This document shows positions 26,714 to 34,518 of a stretch of DNA of 64,000 nucleotides, in pieces; the first letter of the stretch is position 1, and the number at the start of each line of letters is the position of its first letter. The DNA is from an uncultured Phocaeicola sp. (lineage in GTDB: Bacteria > Bacteroidota > Bacteroidia > Bacteroidales > Bacteroidaceae), in the NCBI GenBank assembly GCA_948566455.1, contig CAOYQO010000017.1, positions 11,773-75,772 of the forward strand. Reading direction: 5' to 3'. The translations under genes and the position numbers were made by a program. The notes under the pieces were generated by a model. The model was not told where the DNA came from and did not search any database. It saw only the letters and a list, made by a program, of their open reading frames with translations.

Positions 26714-26750
26714 CAGGAAATAGTTTACTTTAAGAATAGCGTTTGTATGA

Positions 26751-26793
26751 TGTGGCGGCAGAAACAGATTTCTGCCGCCACACATTCTTTTTA
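26751..26793 (+). terminator. Strong terminator after the flotillin gene
   Basis: A perfect 14-bp stem (26751-26764 with 26769-26782, arms starting TGTGGCGGCAGAAA) with a 4-nt loop is followed by a T-rich stretch. It separates the flotillin operon from mnmG. Confidence 0.9.
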
Positions 26794-26827
26794 ACCGTAT
26801 TATCACCGCTTTACAGAGTAAAATTCG

Positions 26828-26835
26828 TAATTTTG
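26828..26835 (+). promoter_or_regulatory. -7 box of mnmG
   Basis: TAATTTTG matches TAnnTTTG, 24 bp before ATG 26860. It lies inside the upstream extension of the open frame (from 26743), which is therefore not translated. Confidence 0.6.
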
Positions 26836-26859
26836 CAATCGGTAAAAAGAAATAAATCA

Positions 26860-28731
26860 ATGGATTTTAAGTACGACGTTATTGTAATAGGCGCCGGACA
26901 CGCAGGCTGTGAAGCAGCCGCGGCCGCAGCCAACATGGGTTCGAAGACCTGCCTGATTACCATGGATATGAACAAAATCGGGCAAATGAGTTGTAACCCT
27001 GCCGTAGGTGGCATCGCCAAGGGACAAATCGTAAGAGAGATAGACGCATTAGGTGGCTACATGGGACTGGTTACAGACCGTACAGCCATACAGTTCCGTA
27101 TGCTCAACCGCTCCAAAGGTCCCGCTATGTGGAGCCCCCGCGCCCAATGTGACCGCGGCAAGTTTATCTGGGCATGGCGCGAGATTCTGGAGAATACTCC
27201 CAATCTGCACATTTGGCAAGATACCGTAGAAGAACTAATCGTGGAAAACGGCGAAGCGACTGGAGTCATGACTTGCTGGGGAGTGACTTTCCATGCTAAA
27301 TGTATCGTGCTCACCGCAGGAACCTTCCTGAACGGGCTGATGCACATCGGGCATAAACAACTGGCAGGAGGACGCATGGCTGAACCTGCCTCCTACCATC
27401 TGACCGAATCAATCACCCGCCACGGAATCACCGCCGGACGCATGAAGACCGGTACGCCTGTCCGCATAGACGGGCGCAGCGTACACTACGACCTGATGGA
27501 AACACAGGACGGAGAAAACGACTTCCATCGCTTTTCGTTCATGAGCGAACCGCGCAAACTGAAACAACTGCAATGCTGGACCTGCTTTACCAACGAAGAG
27601 GTACACGAGATACTACGGAAAGGTCTGCCCGACTCTCCCCTTTTCAACGGACAAATCCAAAGCATCGGACCGCGTTATTGTCCCAGTATAGAAACCAAAA
27701 TCGTAACCTTCCCCGACAAGCCGCAACATCAGCTTTTCCTGGAACCCGAAGGAGAAACCACACAGGAACTTTACCTGAACGGGTTCTCTTCTTCACTGCC
27801 CATGGACATACAGTTGGCGGCATTAAAGAAAGTACCCGCATTTAAGGACTTGGTAGTCTATCGTCCGGGATACGCCATCGAATATGATTACTTCGACCCC
27901 ACCCAACTGAAACATACGTTGGAATCGAAAATAATCAAGAACCTGTTCCTTGCCGGACAAGTAAACGGAACTACCGGTTACGAAGAAGCAGGCGGACAGG
28001 GAATCATTGCCGGCATCAACGCACACATCAATTGCCACGGTGGCGAACCGTTCACACTGGGACGGGACGAGGCCTACATCGGTGTCTTGATTGACGATCT
28101 GGTTACAAAAGGTGTGGACGAACCTTATCGTATGTTCACCTCCCGTGCCGAATACCGCATCCTGCTCCGACAAGACGATGCAGATATGCGCCTTACCGAA
28201 CGCGCCTACAAGCTGGGACTGGTAAAACAAGACCGTTACGAACATCTTTGCAGCAAACGGGAAGCCGTGAACCAAATCATCGACTTTGCCAAAACCTTCT
28301 CCATCAAAGCCGCATTAATCAATGATGCTTTGGAAAGTTTGGGTACTGCCCGTCTGACACACGGCTGCAAACTAATCGACCTGCTGAACCGTCCGCAGAT
28401 TACCATCGAAAATATAGCCGGCCACATTCCGGCTTTCAAAGCCATGCTGGACCAAATTACCGACCGTAAAGAAGAAGTGATTGAAGCTGCCGAAGTGCTG
28501 ATCAAATACCAGGGATACATTGACCGCGAACGAATGATCGCCGACAAGATACATCGTCTGGAAGCCATCCGCATCAAAGGCAAGTTCGATTACAACTCAT
28601 TGAATTCGCTCTCTACCGAAGCCCGGCAGAAACTGATGAAGATAGATCCCGAAACTTTGGCCCAAGCCAGCCGCATACCGGGTATCTCTCCTAGCGACAT
28701 CAATGTCTTACTAGTCCTGCTGGGACGGTGA
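26860..28731 (+). CDS. mnmG: tRNA uridine-5-carboxymethylaminomethyl(34) synthesis enzyme MnmG
   Basis: FAD-dependent enzyme that, with MnmE, modifies U34 of tRNAs reading split codon boxes. The start MDFKYDVIVIGAGHAGCEAA holds the FAD-binding GxGxxG motif; later come GTFLNGLMHIG, the catalytic-region cysteines and FTSRAEYR. At 623 residues it has the normal family length. The open frame extends 39 codons upstream through a promoter and terminator, so ATG 26860 is used. A consensus parS sequence lies 10 bp after its stop. Confidence 0.97.
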   Translation: MDFKYDVIVIGAGHAGCEAAAAAANMGSKTCLITMDMNKIGQMSCNPAVGGIAKGQIVREIDALGGYMGLVTDRTAIQFRMLNRSKGPAMWSPRAQCDRGKFIWAWREILENTPNLHIWQDTVEELIVENGEATGVMTCWGVTFHAKCIVLTAGTFLNGLMHIGHKQLAGGRMAEPASYHLTESITRHGITAGRMKTGTPVRIDGRSVHYDLMETQDGENDFHRFSFMSEPRKLKQLQCWTCFTNEEVHEILRKGLPDSPLFNGQIQSIGPRYCPSIETKIVTFPDKPQHQLFLEPEGETTQELYLNGFSSSLPMDIQLAALKKVPAFKDLVVYRPGYAIEYDYFDPTQLKHTLESKIIKNLFLAGQVNGTTGYEEAGGQGIIAGINAHINCHGGEPFTLGRDEAYIGVLIDDLVTKGVDEPYRMFTSRAEYRILLRQDDADMRLTERAYKLGLVKQDRYEHLCSKREAVNQIIDFAKTFSIKAALINDALESLGTARLTHGCKLIDLLNRPQITIENIAGHIPAFKAMLDQITDRKEEVIEAAEVLIKYQGYIDRERMIADKIHRLEAIRIKGKFDYNSLNSLSTEARQKLMKIDPETLAQASRIPGISPSDINVLLVLLGR

Positions 28732-28740
28732 AACAAGGTA

Positions 28741-28756
28741 TGTTTCACGTGAAACA
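28741..28756. other. parS: Consensus parS centromere site
   Basis: TGTTTCACGTGAAACA is an exact 16-bp palindrome identical to the widely conserved chromosomal parS site bound by ParB/Spo0J. It lies in the 59-bp gap between mnmG and apt. Such sites usually cluster in the origin-proximal part of the chromosome. No parA, parB, dnaA or other parS copy was seen in the window. Confidence 0.85.
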
Positions 28757-28790
28757 AGTAATTTAATAGACTAACAATAAAATACTGGTT

Positions 28791-29315
28791 ATGAGCAAAG
28801 AAACGCTTAAAGCAAACTTAAGAGAAATTCCAGATTTCCCCATTCCGGGAATTCTGTTTTACGATGTGACAACCCTGTTCAAAAACCCCGAATGCTTGCA
28901 GGAAATACTAGATACTCTATACGAGATGTACAAGGACAAAGGCATCACCAAAGTAGTAGGTATTGAATCGCGTGGCTTCATTATGGGTGGTGCGCTGGCG
29001 GCACGGTTAGGTGCCGGATTCGTGATGGCACGCAAGCCGGGCAAACTTCCCGCAGAAGTAGTAGAGGAAACATACGCAAAAGAGTATGGAACCGACACCA
29101 TTCAGATACATAAAGACGCCATCGATGAGAACGACGTGGTTCTGCTGCACGATGATTTATTGGCTACCGGCGGAACCATGGCGGCCACTCATCGCTTGGT
29201 ACAAAGATGTGGCGCCAAAAAGATTTTCATCAATTTCATTATCGAACTGGGAGGTCTGAACGGCAGAAAGGCATTCCCCGAAGATATCACGGTGGATACA
29301 CTGCTTACTTTATAG
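28791..29315 (+). CDS. apt: Adenine phosphoribosyltransferase
   Basis: Salvages adenine to AMP using PRPP. The 174-residue length is typical. The PRPP-binding signature reads VVLLHDDLLATGGTM (about residues 118-132), and the N-terminal IPDFPIPGILFYDVT is the family's characteristic opening. GIESRGFIMGGALAARLGAGF provides the other conserved loop. It lies just after the parS site and is followed by an intergenic tandem-repeat array. Confidence 0.96.
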   Translation: MSKETLKANLREIPDFPIPGILFYDVTTLFKNPECLQEILDTLYEMYKDKGITKVVGIESRGFIMGGALAARLGAGFVMARKPGKLPAEVVEETYAKEYGTDTIQIHKDAIDENDVVLLHDDLLATGGTMAATHRLVQRCGAKKIFINFIIELGGLNGRKAFPEDITVDTLLTL

Positions 29316-29397
29316 TGTCACACAACATGTCCATCAAAACGGGCCCCATCATCGTTCACAATAAAAAGAGATCTATGGAATGAGATGGACGATGAAA

Positions 29398-29511
29398 CCG
29401 AAAGATATATATCTTCAGGCTGTAAGATATATAATGTTACAGCTTGAAGATATATAATGTTACAGCTTGAAGATATATAATGTTACAACCGAAAGATATA
29501 GGATGTTGCGG
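29398..29511. repeat. Tandem array of a 23-bp unit between apt and uvrC
   Basis: Four consecutive 23-bp units (29420-29442, 29443-29465, 29466-29488, 29489-29511) built on GAAGATATATAATGTTACA, with a more diverged 22-bp copy at 29398-29419. Units two and three differ at the last base only; the outer ones are decayed. There are no spacers, so this is not a CRISPR array. It may act in RNA form, in regulation of uvrC, or as a variable-number repeat. Confidence 0.85.
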
Positions 29512-29567
29512 CTGCAACATCAACTCAAGAAACAGTTCTGCCAACCGGCAATATTCAATAAGCATGT

Positions 29568-31388
29568 ATGGAAAAAGAAGAGATTACAACCAATGATTAT
29601 CTGAAAGGAATTGTACTAAACCTGCCCGACAGCCCCGGCATTTACCAATACTTGAACTCCGAAGGAACCATTATCTACGTTGGAAAGGCAAAAAACCTGA
29701 AGCGCAGAGTCTCTTCTTATTTTAATAGAGAACACCCCAACGGCAAGACACGATTACTGGTCAGCAAAATTGCAGATATCCGTTATATCGTGGTAAAAAC
29801 AGAAGAAGACGCTCTTTTACTCGAAAACAACCTGATAAAGAAATACAAGCCACGTTACAATGTATTGCTGAAAGATGACAAGACTTACCCCTCTATTTGT
29901 GTAAGCAACGAATATTTCCCACGTATCTTCAAAACCCGGCAAGTCATCCGCAACGGGTCCTCTTATTATGGTCCGTACAGCCACATGCCCTCCATGCTTG
30001 CCGTGATGGACTTGATCAAAAAGCTCTACCCCATCCGTACCTGCAAACTCAATCTAAGTCCCGAAAACATTCGCGCCGGCAAGTTCAACGTATGTCTGGA
30101 ATATCACATAAAGAACTGCAAAGGGCCCTGCATCGGGCAGCAGTCACACGAGGAATACATGAAGAATATCGGTGAAATCAAAAATATTCTGAAAGGAGAT
30201 ACCCAGATTGTAAGTGACCTGCTGATGGAAGAGATGCAAGCGCTTGCTGCCGAAATGAAATTTGAGGAAGCACAGAAAATAAAAGAGAAATATGACTTGA
30301 TAGAAAACTATCGTTCCAAGAGCGAAGTCGTTAATTCCATCATTCATAATGTGGATGTGTTCTCCATTGAAATGGAAGAAAATTCAGCCTATATCAACTA
30401 TCTGCATATCACAAACGGATGCATCAACCAAGCCTTCACCTTCGAATACAAGAAACGTCTGAACGAAACGAAAGAAGAACTTCTACAATTGGGCATTATT
30501 GAGATGCGTGAACGATATAAGAGCACTTCCCGCGAAATCATCGTACCTTTTGAACTGGATATGGAGATGAACAATGTATCCTTTACCGTTCCCCAACGAG
30601 GAGAAAAGAAGCATTTGCTGGATCTTTCCGTAATGAACGTGAAACAGTATAAAGTGGACCGCTTGAAACAGGCGGAAAAGTTGAATCCTGAACAAAGAAG
30701 CGTCCGTCTGATGAAAGAAATCCAGGAGCAGCTGCACATGAAAAAACTACCGAACCACATCGAATGTTTCGATAATTCCAATATTCAAGGCTCGGACGCG
30801 GTGGCCGCCTGCGTCGTTTTCAAAAAGGCGAAACCAAGCAAGAAGGAGTACCGGAAATACATCATCAAGACTGTGACCGGACCCGACGATTACGCCTCGA
30901 TGAAAGAGGTGGTACGCCGCCGGTATAGCCGTGCCATAGAGGAAGGTTCCCCCTTGCCCGACCTCATCATTACCGACGGTGGAAAGGGGCAAATGGAAGT
31001 GGTGAGAGAAGTGATAGAGGACGAACTTCATCTGGATATCCCCATAGCCGGACTGGCCAAAGACCGCAAGCACCGTACCTCGGAATTGTTATACGGATTC
31101 CCTCCGCTGACCATCGGTGTGAAGCAAAGCACTCCCTTGTTCCATCTGTTGGAAAACATACAGAACGAGGTACACCGCTTCGCCATCACCTTCCACCGGG
31201 ACAAACGAAGCAAGAGTCAGGTGGCGTCCGCTTTGGACAATATCAAGGGAATAGGCGAAAAAAGAAAGACCGCCCTGCTGAAAACATTCAAAAGCGTCAG
31301 CCGCATCAGGCAAGCCTCACTGGAAGAGATTGCAGCCGTGGTAGGTGAAGCAGCCGCTAAAAATATCAAAGAAAATCTCACAGAATAA
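29568..31388 (+). CDS. uvrC: Excinuclease ABC subunit C
   Basis: Makes both incisions in nucleotide excision repair. The N-terminal GIY-YIG domain starts at PGIYQYLNSEGTIIYVGKAK; the central UVR motif (MKFEEAQKIKEKYDLIEN, about residues 225-245) binds UvrB; the C-terminal RNase H-like nuclease includes CFDNSNIQGSDAVAACVVF and IITDGGKGQ; and the end is a helix-hairpin-helix pair (IKGIGEKRKTALLKTF). The 606-residue length is normal. The 23-bp repeat array lies immediately upstream. Confidence 0.97.
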   Translation: MEKEEITTNDYLKGIVLNLPDSPGIYQYLNSEGTIIYVGKAKNLKRRVSSYFNREHPNGKTRLLVSKIADIRYIVVKTEEDALLLENNLIKKYKPRYNVLLKDDKTYPSICVSNEYFPRIFKTRQVIRNGSSYYGPYSHMPSMLAVMDLIKKLYPIRTCKLNLSPENIRAGKFNVCLEYHIKNCKGPCIGQQSHEEYMKNIGEIKNILKGDTQIVSDLLMEEMQALAAEMKFEEAQKIKEKYDLIENYRSKSEVVNSIIHNVDVFSIEMEENSAYINYLHITNGCINQAFTFEYKKRLNETKEELLQLGIIEMRERYKSTSREIIVPFELDMEMNNVSFTVPQRGEKKHLLDLSVMNVKQYKVDRLKQAEKLNPEQRSVRLMKEIQEQLHMKKLPNHIECFDNSNIQGSDAVAACVVFKKAKPSKKEYRKYIIKTVTGPDDYASMKEVVRRRYSRAIEEGSPLPDLIITDGGKGQMEVVREVIEDELHLDIPIAGLAKDRKHRTSELLYGFPPLTIGVKQSTPLFHLLENIQNEVHRFAITFHRDKRSKSQVASALDNIKGIGEKRKTALLKTFKSVSRIRQASLEEIAAVVGEAAAKNIKENLTE

Positions 31389-31399
31389 AAGGGATTTCC

Positions 31400-31407
31400 T
31401 ACCTTTG
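31400..31407 (+). promoter_or_regulatory. -7 box upstream of the dtd operon
   Basis: TACCTTTG matches TAnnTTTG just after uvrC. It would leave a leader of about 130 nt before dtd; no matching -33 TTG was seen. Confidence 0.4.
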
Positions 31408-31545
31408 CATACATCTACTACAGGGACATGCTCTGCCTCGTATCGGTCCAGGCAAGAAGCCGGCAACATATTGTCCATTGTAGAAGCGGAAACATTACCG
31501 ATAAACAACTAGAATTTTTCTAACAAGAAATTAAAGAATATAAAT

Positions 31546-31998
31546 ATGAGAGTAGTTATTCAACGAGTAAGCCACGCCTCTGTTACCATAGAAGGCGTAT
31601 GCAAATCGGCGATAAAAGAAGGATTCATGATATTGGTTGGCATTGAAGAAGCTGATACACAAGAAGATGCCGACTGGTTATGCAAAAAAATAATAGGATT
31701 GAGAGTCTTCGACGATGAAAATGGAGTCATGAATAAATCTATCCTAGAGGTAGGAGGCAACATATTGGTGATCAGCCAATTCACACTACACGCATCTACA
31801 AAAAAAGGCAACCGTCCCTCCTATATCCGTGCTGCAAAGCACGATGTAGCCATCCCCCTCTACAATTATTTCTGCCAAGAACTGAGCATCGGTCTGGGCA
31901 AAGAAGTAGGAACCGGAGAATTCGGAGCAGACATGAAAGTTGAACTTCTGAACAACGGTCCTGTTACTATATGTATGGACACCAAAAACAAGGAATAA
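31546..31998 (+). CDS. dtd: D-aminoacyl-tRNA deacylase
   Basis: Removes D-amino acids (and glycine) mischarged onto tRNA. The 150-residue protein has the MRVVIQRVSHASVTIEG start, the catalytic SQFTLHAS motif (SQxT) and the C-terminal GxMxVxLxNDGPVT equivalent, GADMKVELLNNGPVT, which carries the cross-subunit Gly-Pro region; Asn replaces Asp before Gly. Its TAA stop shares one base with the next ATG (TAATG), implying translational coupling to the MazG-like gene. Confidence 0.95.
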   Translation: MRVVIQRVSHASVTIEGVCKSAIKEGFMILVGIEEADTQEDADWLCKKIIGLRVFDDENGVMNKSILEVGGNILVISQFTLHASTKKGNRPSYIRAAKHDVAIPLYNYFCQELSIGLGKEVGTGEFGADMKVELLNNGPVTICMDTKNKE

Positions 31999-32318
31999 TG
32001 ACACTGGAAGAAGCACAAAAAGAAGTGGACCGCTGGATTAAAACGTATGGTGTACGTTACTTCAGCGAACTGACCAATATGGTCGTTCTGACCGAGGAAG
32101 TAGGCGAACTGGCACGTGTGATGGCACGCAAATACGGAGATCAGTCTTTCAAGCAAGGAGAGAAAGACAACCTTGCCGATGAAATGGCAGATGTACTGTG
32201 GGTCCTTATCTGTCTGGCCAACCAGACCGGAGTAAACCTGACCGAAGCCTTCCGTCAAAACTTGGAGAAGAAAACAAATAGAGATAAAGACAGACATAAA
32301 AACAATCCCAAATTATAA
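31998..32318 (+). CDS. MazG-like nucleotide pyrophosphohydrolase
   Basis: A 106-residue all-alpha NTP pyrophosphatase of the MazG/dUTPase superfamily, likely clearing aberrant nucleotides. The metal-binding acidic residues are clear in LTEEVGELARV (ExxE) and DEMADVLWVLI (ExxD). ATG 31998 overlaps the dtd stop codon by one base; an upstream in-frame extension to 31971 lies inside dtd and is ignored. deoC follows 6 bp later. The cluster dtd-mazG-deoC links tRNA proofreading, nucleotide cleanup and deoxynucleoside breakdown. Confidence 0.88.
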   Translation: MTLEEAQKEVDRWIKTYGVRYFSELTNMVVLTEEVGELARVMARKYGDQSFKQGEKDNLADEMADVLWVLICLANQTGVNLTEAFRQNLEKKTNRDKDRHKNNPKL

Positions 32319-32324
32319 AGAATT

Positions 32325-33272
32325 ATGGAACATAATCACGAATTCGAAGGTGGACATGAACATCGTCATGACCACGATCATGGACCTGAGCACAGCAAGT
32401 ACGAAGAAGCACTTGCCAAGTATAACATCCGTTTGCACGATGAGGATGTAAAAGCGAAAACTGCCCTACTCATCGAAAAACATGTAGCAGAAAACAATAC
32501 ACCGGATGTAAAGAAATTCCTGTTCCATTGCATTGACCTAACCACTTTAAAGTGTACTGATTCAGATGAAAGTGTAATGAAATTCACCGGAAAAGTAAAT
32601 GAATTTGTTGACAAGTACCCCGATCTGGACAATGTAGCCGCAATCTGTGTATATCCTAATATGGCAGAAGTAGTCAACGACACCTTGGAAGCAGATCATG
32701 TAAACATAGCCTGTGTATCGGGCGGTTTTCCCTCCTCGCAAACCTTTACCGAAGTAAAGGTAGCCGAAACAGCCATGGCTCTCCATACCGGAGCCGATGA
32801 GATAGATATCGTTATCCCGGTAGGCAAGTTCCTGAGTGGGGATTACGAAGGAATGTGTGATGAAATAGAAGAATTAAAAGCTGTATGTGGTGAGCATCAC
32901 CTGAAAGTGATCTTGGAAACCGGAGCACTGGGAAGCGCATCCAACATCAAAAAAGCGTCCATTCTATCGATGTATTCCGGAGCCGATTTCATCAAAACCT
33001 CTACCGGAAAGGAAAACCCCGCCGCTACTCCTGAAGCTGCCTTGGTGATGTGCGAGGCTATCAAAGAATACTATATGACAACAGGCCGCAAAGTAGGATT
33101 CAAACCCGCCGGAGGAATTAATACCGTACACGATGCTTTGGTTTACTATACCATTGTAAAAGAAGTGTTAGGTGAAGAATGGCTGACAAACGAGTTATTC
33201 CGCTTAGGAACAAGCCGCCTGGCCAATCTGCTTCTCTCAGAAATTGTAGGCCAAGAAACCAAGTTCTTCTAA
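32325..33272 (+). CDS. deoC: Deoxyribose-phosphate aldolase with a His-rich N-terminal extension
   Basis: Cleaves 2-deoxyribose 5-phosphate to glyceraldehyde 3-phosphate and acetaldehyde in deoxynucleoside catabolism. The Schiff-base lysine lies in GADFIKTSTGK, and the second catalytic lysine in VGFKPAGGI. At 315 residues it is longer than short bacterial DeoC proteins. The first 23 residues carry eight histidines among acidic residues (EHNHEF, HEHRHDHDHG), a metal-binding-like tail not part of the aldolase barrel. Last gene of the dtd operon, followed by two hairpins. Confidence 0.95.
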   Translation: MEHNHEFEGGHEHRHDHDHGPEHSKYEEALAKYNIRLHDEDVKAKTALLIEKHVAENNTPDVKKFLFHCIDLTTLKCTDSDESVMKFTGKVNEFVDKYPDLDNVAAICVYPNMAEVVNDTLEADHVNIACVSGGFPSSQTFTEVKVAETAMALHTGADEIDIVIPVGKFLSGDYEGMCDEIEELKAVCGEHHLKVILETGALGSASNIKKASILSMYSGADFIKTSTGKENPAATPEAALVMCEAIKEYYMTTGRKVGFKPAGGINTVHDALVYYTIVKEVLGEEWLTNELFRLGTSRLANLLLSEIVGQETKFF

Positions 33273-33317
33273 ACAAAGAACTGTTTCACTATTTAAATAA
33301 CAACCACATTTAAAGTG

Positions 33318-33350
33318 ACCGGAATGAGCCTTATCTATTCCGGTTATTTT
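33318..33350 (+). terminator. Terminator after deoC
   Basis: ACCGGAAT (33318-33325) pairs with ATTCCGGT (33337-33344), followed by TATTTT. It lies 46 bp after the deoC stop. Confidence 0.65.
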
Positions 33351-33368
33351 AAACTACCAAAGAAAGGC

Positions 33369-33434
33369 GTACCTCAAAAAGTTCGGGCGTGGTCCTTATT
33401 GTATAAAGGACCACGCCCGAACTTTTTGAGGTAC
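33369..33434. terminator. 29-bp perfect hairpin, probable bidirectional terminator
   Basis: Arms 33369-33397 and 33406-33434 are perfect reverse complements over 29 bp with an 8-nt loop; each arm starts GTACCTCAAAAAGTTCGGGC in its own direction. The run of A on one side and T on the other makes it usable in both directions. It lies between convergent deoC and the polyprenyl synthase gene. Confidence 0.75.
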
Positions 33435-33452
33435 ATATCTTCAACAATCGTA

Positions 33453-34427
33453 CTATTTATCTCTTTCAATCACATAATCAATATAAGCAGTCAAAGCATC
33501 TTTTACAGCTTGACCGGCTGATTGTGGAAGTAAAGCCAACGCTTTATTACGATAATCCACCATTGCCTGCCTGGCATACTCTATCCCTCCCTTCACCTTA
33601 GTATATTCGATGAAACGGGCAATATCTTCATCCGAAGCGTCTAATGCCCGGATGCGTAGCGCCAGTTTCCGCATCTCCTCATCATCAAACATATTCAACA
33701 CATACAAAGCCGGCAATGTCAGCTTCCCTTCACGCATATCGTTCCCGGTAGGTTTACCTATCTCATCAGAAGAATAATAGTCGAAAATATCATCCTTTAT
33801 CTGGAAAGCAATACCAATCATTTCGCCAAACAGACGAGCATTTTTCACCATTTCATCGGATGCATGCACCGAAATAGCCCCCGCTTCCGCACTGGCAGTA
33901 AACAATGCAGCCGTCTTTTTACGAATGACATCATAATACACTTCTTCCGAGAACTCAGAAGCATTAATATTCGCCAATTGAATAATCTCGCCTTCAGATA
34001 AGTTCTGTCCCAAACAAGCCACCAAATCTACAATTGTAATCTCGCGGGTCATGGCAGAATGCTTCAGGCTGGTTGCCAGCATATAGTCGCCTACCAGAAC
34101 CGACACCTTATTATTATAGATAGCATTTACCGAAGACTGCCCACGGCGCTTGTCACTCTCATCCACCACATCATCGTGCACCAGGCTGGCCGTATGGAGC
34201 AACTCCAATGAAAGAGCCGCATGAAGCGTAGAATCATTGATTTCACCGAATAATTTAGCAATCAACAACGCCAATATGGGACGCATCATCTTGCCATTTC
34301 TCTGCTTAATATAGGATAACACCTCACTAAGTAAAGAATTGGAACTTTGGAGCGAAGAGTCAAACAACCTTCTAAATTCCTCAAACTCCTTGTCAATAGG
34401 CAATTTGATTTGCTGTAATTTGTCCAT
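33453..34427 (-). CDS. Trans-polyprenyl diphosphate synthase (quinone side chain)
   Basis: Builds the long isoprenoid tail for menaquinone by head-to-tail addition of IPP. The two aspartate-rich motifs are clear: LVHDDVVDESDKRRG (first DDxxD) and IKDDIFDYYSSD (second). The 324-residue length fits long-chain E-type synthases (IspB/HepT group). ATG 34427 (MDKLQQIKLP) is used because the longer frame begins with GTG at 34445, which touches the -7 promoter box. It is divergent from polA. Chain length cannot be read here. Confidence 0.92.
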   Translation of the reverse strand: MDKLQQIKLPIDKEFEEFRRLFDSSLQSSNSLLSEVLSYIKQRNGKMMRPILALLIAKLFGEINDSTLHAALSLELLHTASLVHDDVVDESDKRRGQSSVNAIYNNKVSVLVGDYMLATSLKHSAMTREITIVDLVACLGQNLSEGEIIQLANINASEFSEEVYYDVIRKKTAALFTASAEAGAISVHASDEMVKNARLFGEMIGIAFQIKDDIFDYYSSDEIGKPTGNDMREGKLTLPALYVLNMFDDEEMRKLALRIRALDASDEDIARFIEYTKVKGGIEYARQAMVDYRNKALALLPQSAGQAVKDALTAYIDYVIERDK

Positions 34428-34444
34428 GCAGGTTAATTTGTGCA

Positions 34445-34452
34445 CAAAAGTA
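34445..34452 (-). promoter_or_regulatory. -7 box of the polyprenyl synthase gene
   Basis: TACTTTTG on the minus strand matches TAnnTTTG, 17 bp before ATG 34427. Confidence 0.6.
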
Positions 34453-34518
34453 GTAATAAAAGACGGAATACGGTATTTTTTTGTACTTTTACAATGAAAA
34501 AACTAAAGATTTTTAAGA

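Noticed and set aside
29398..29511. CRISPR-like repeat array
   Set aside because: The 23-bp units follow one another without spacers and no cas gene is present.
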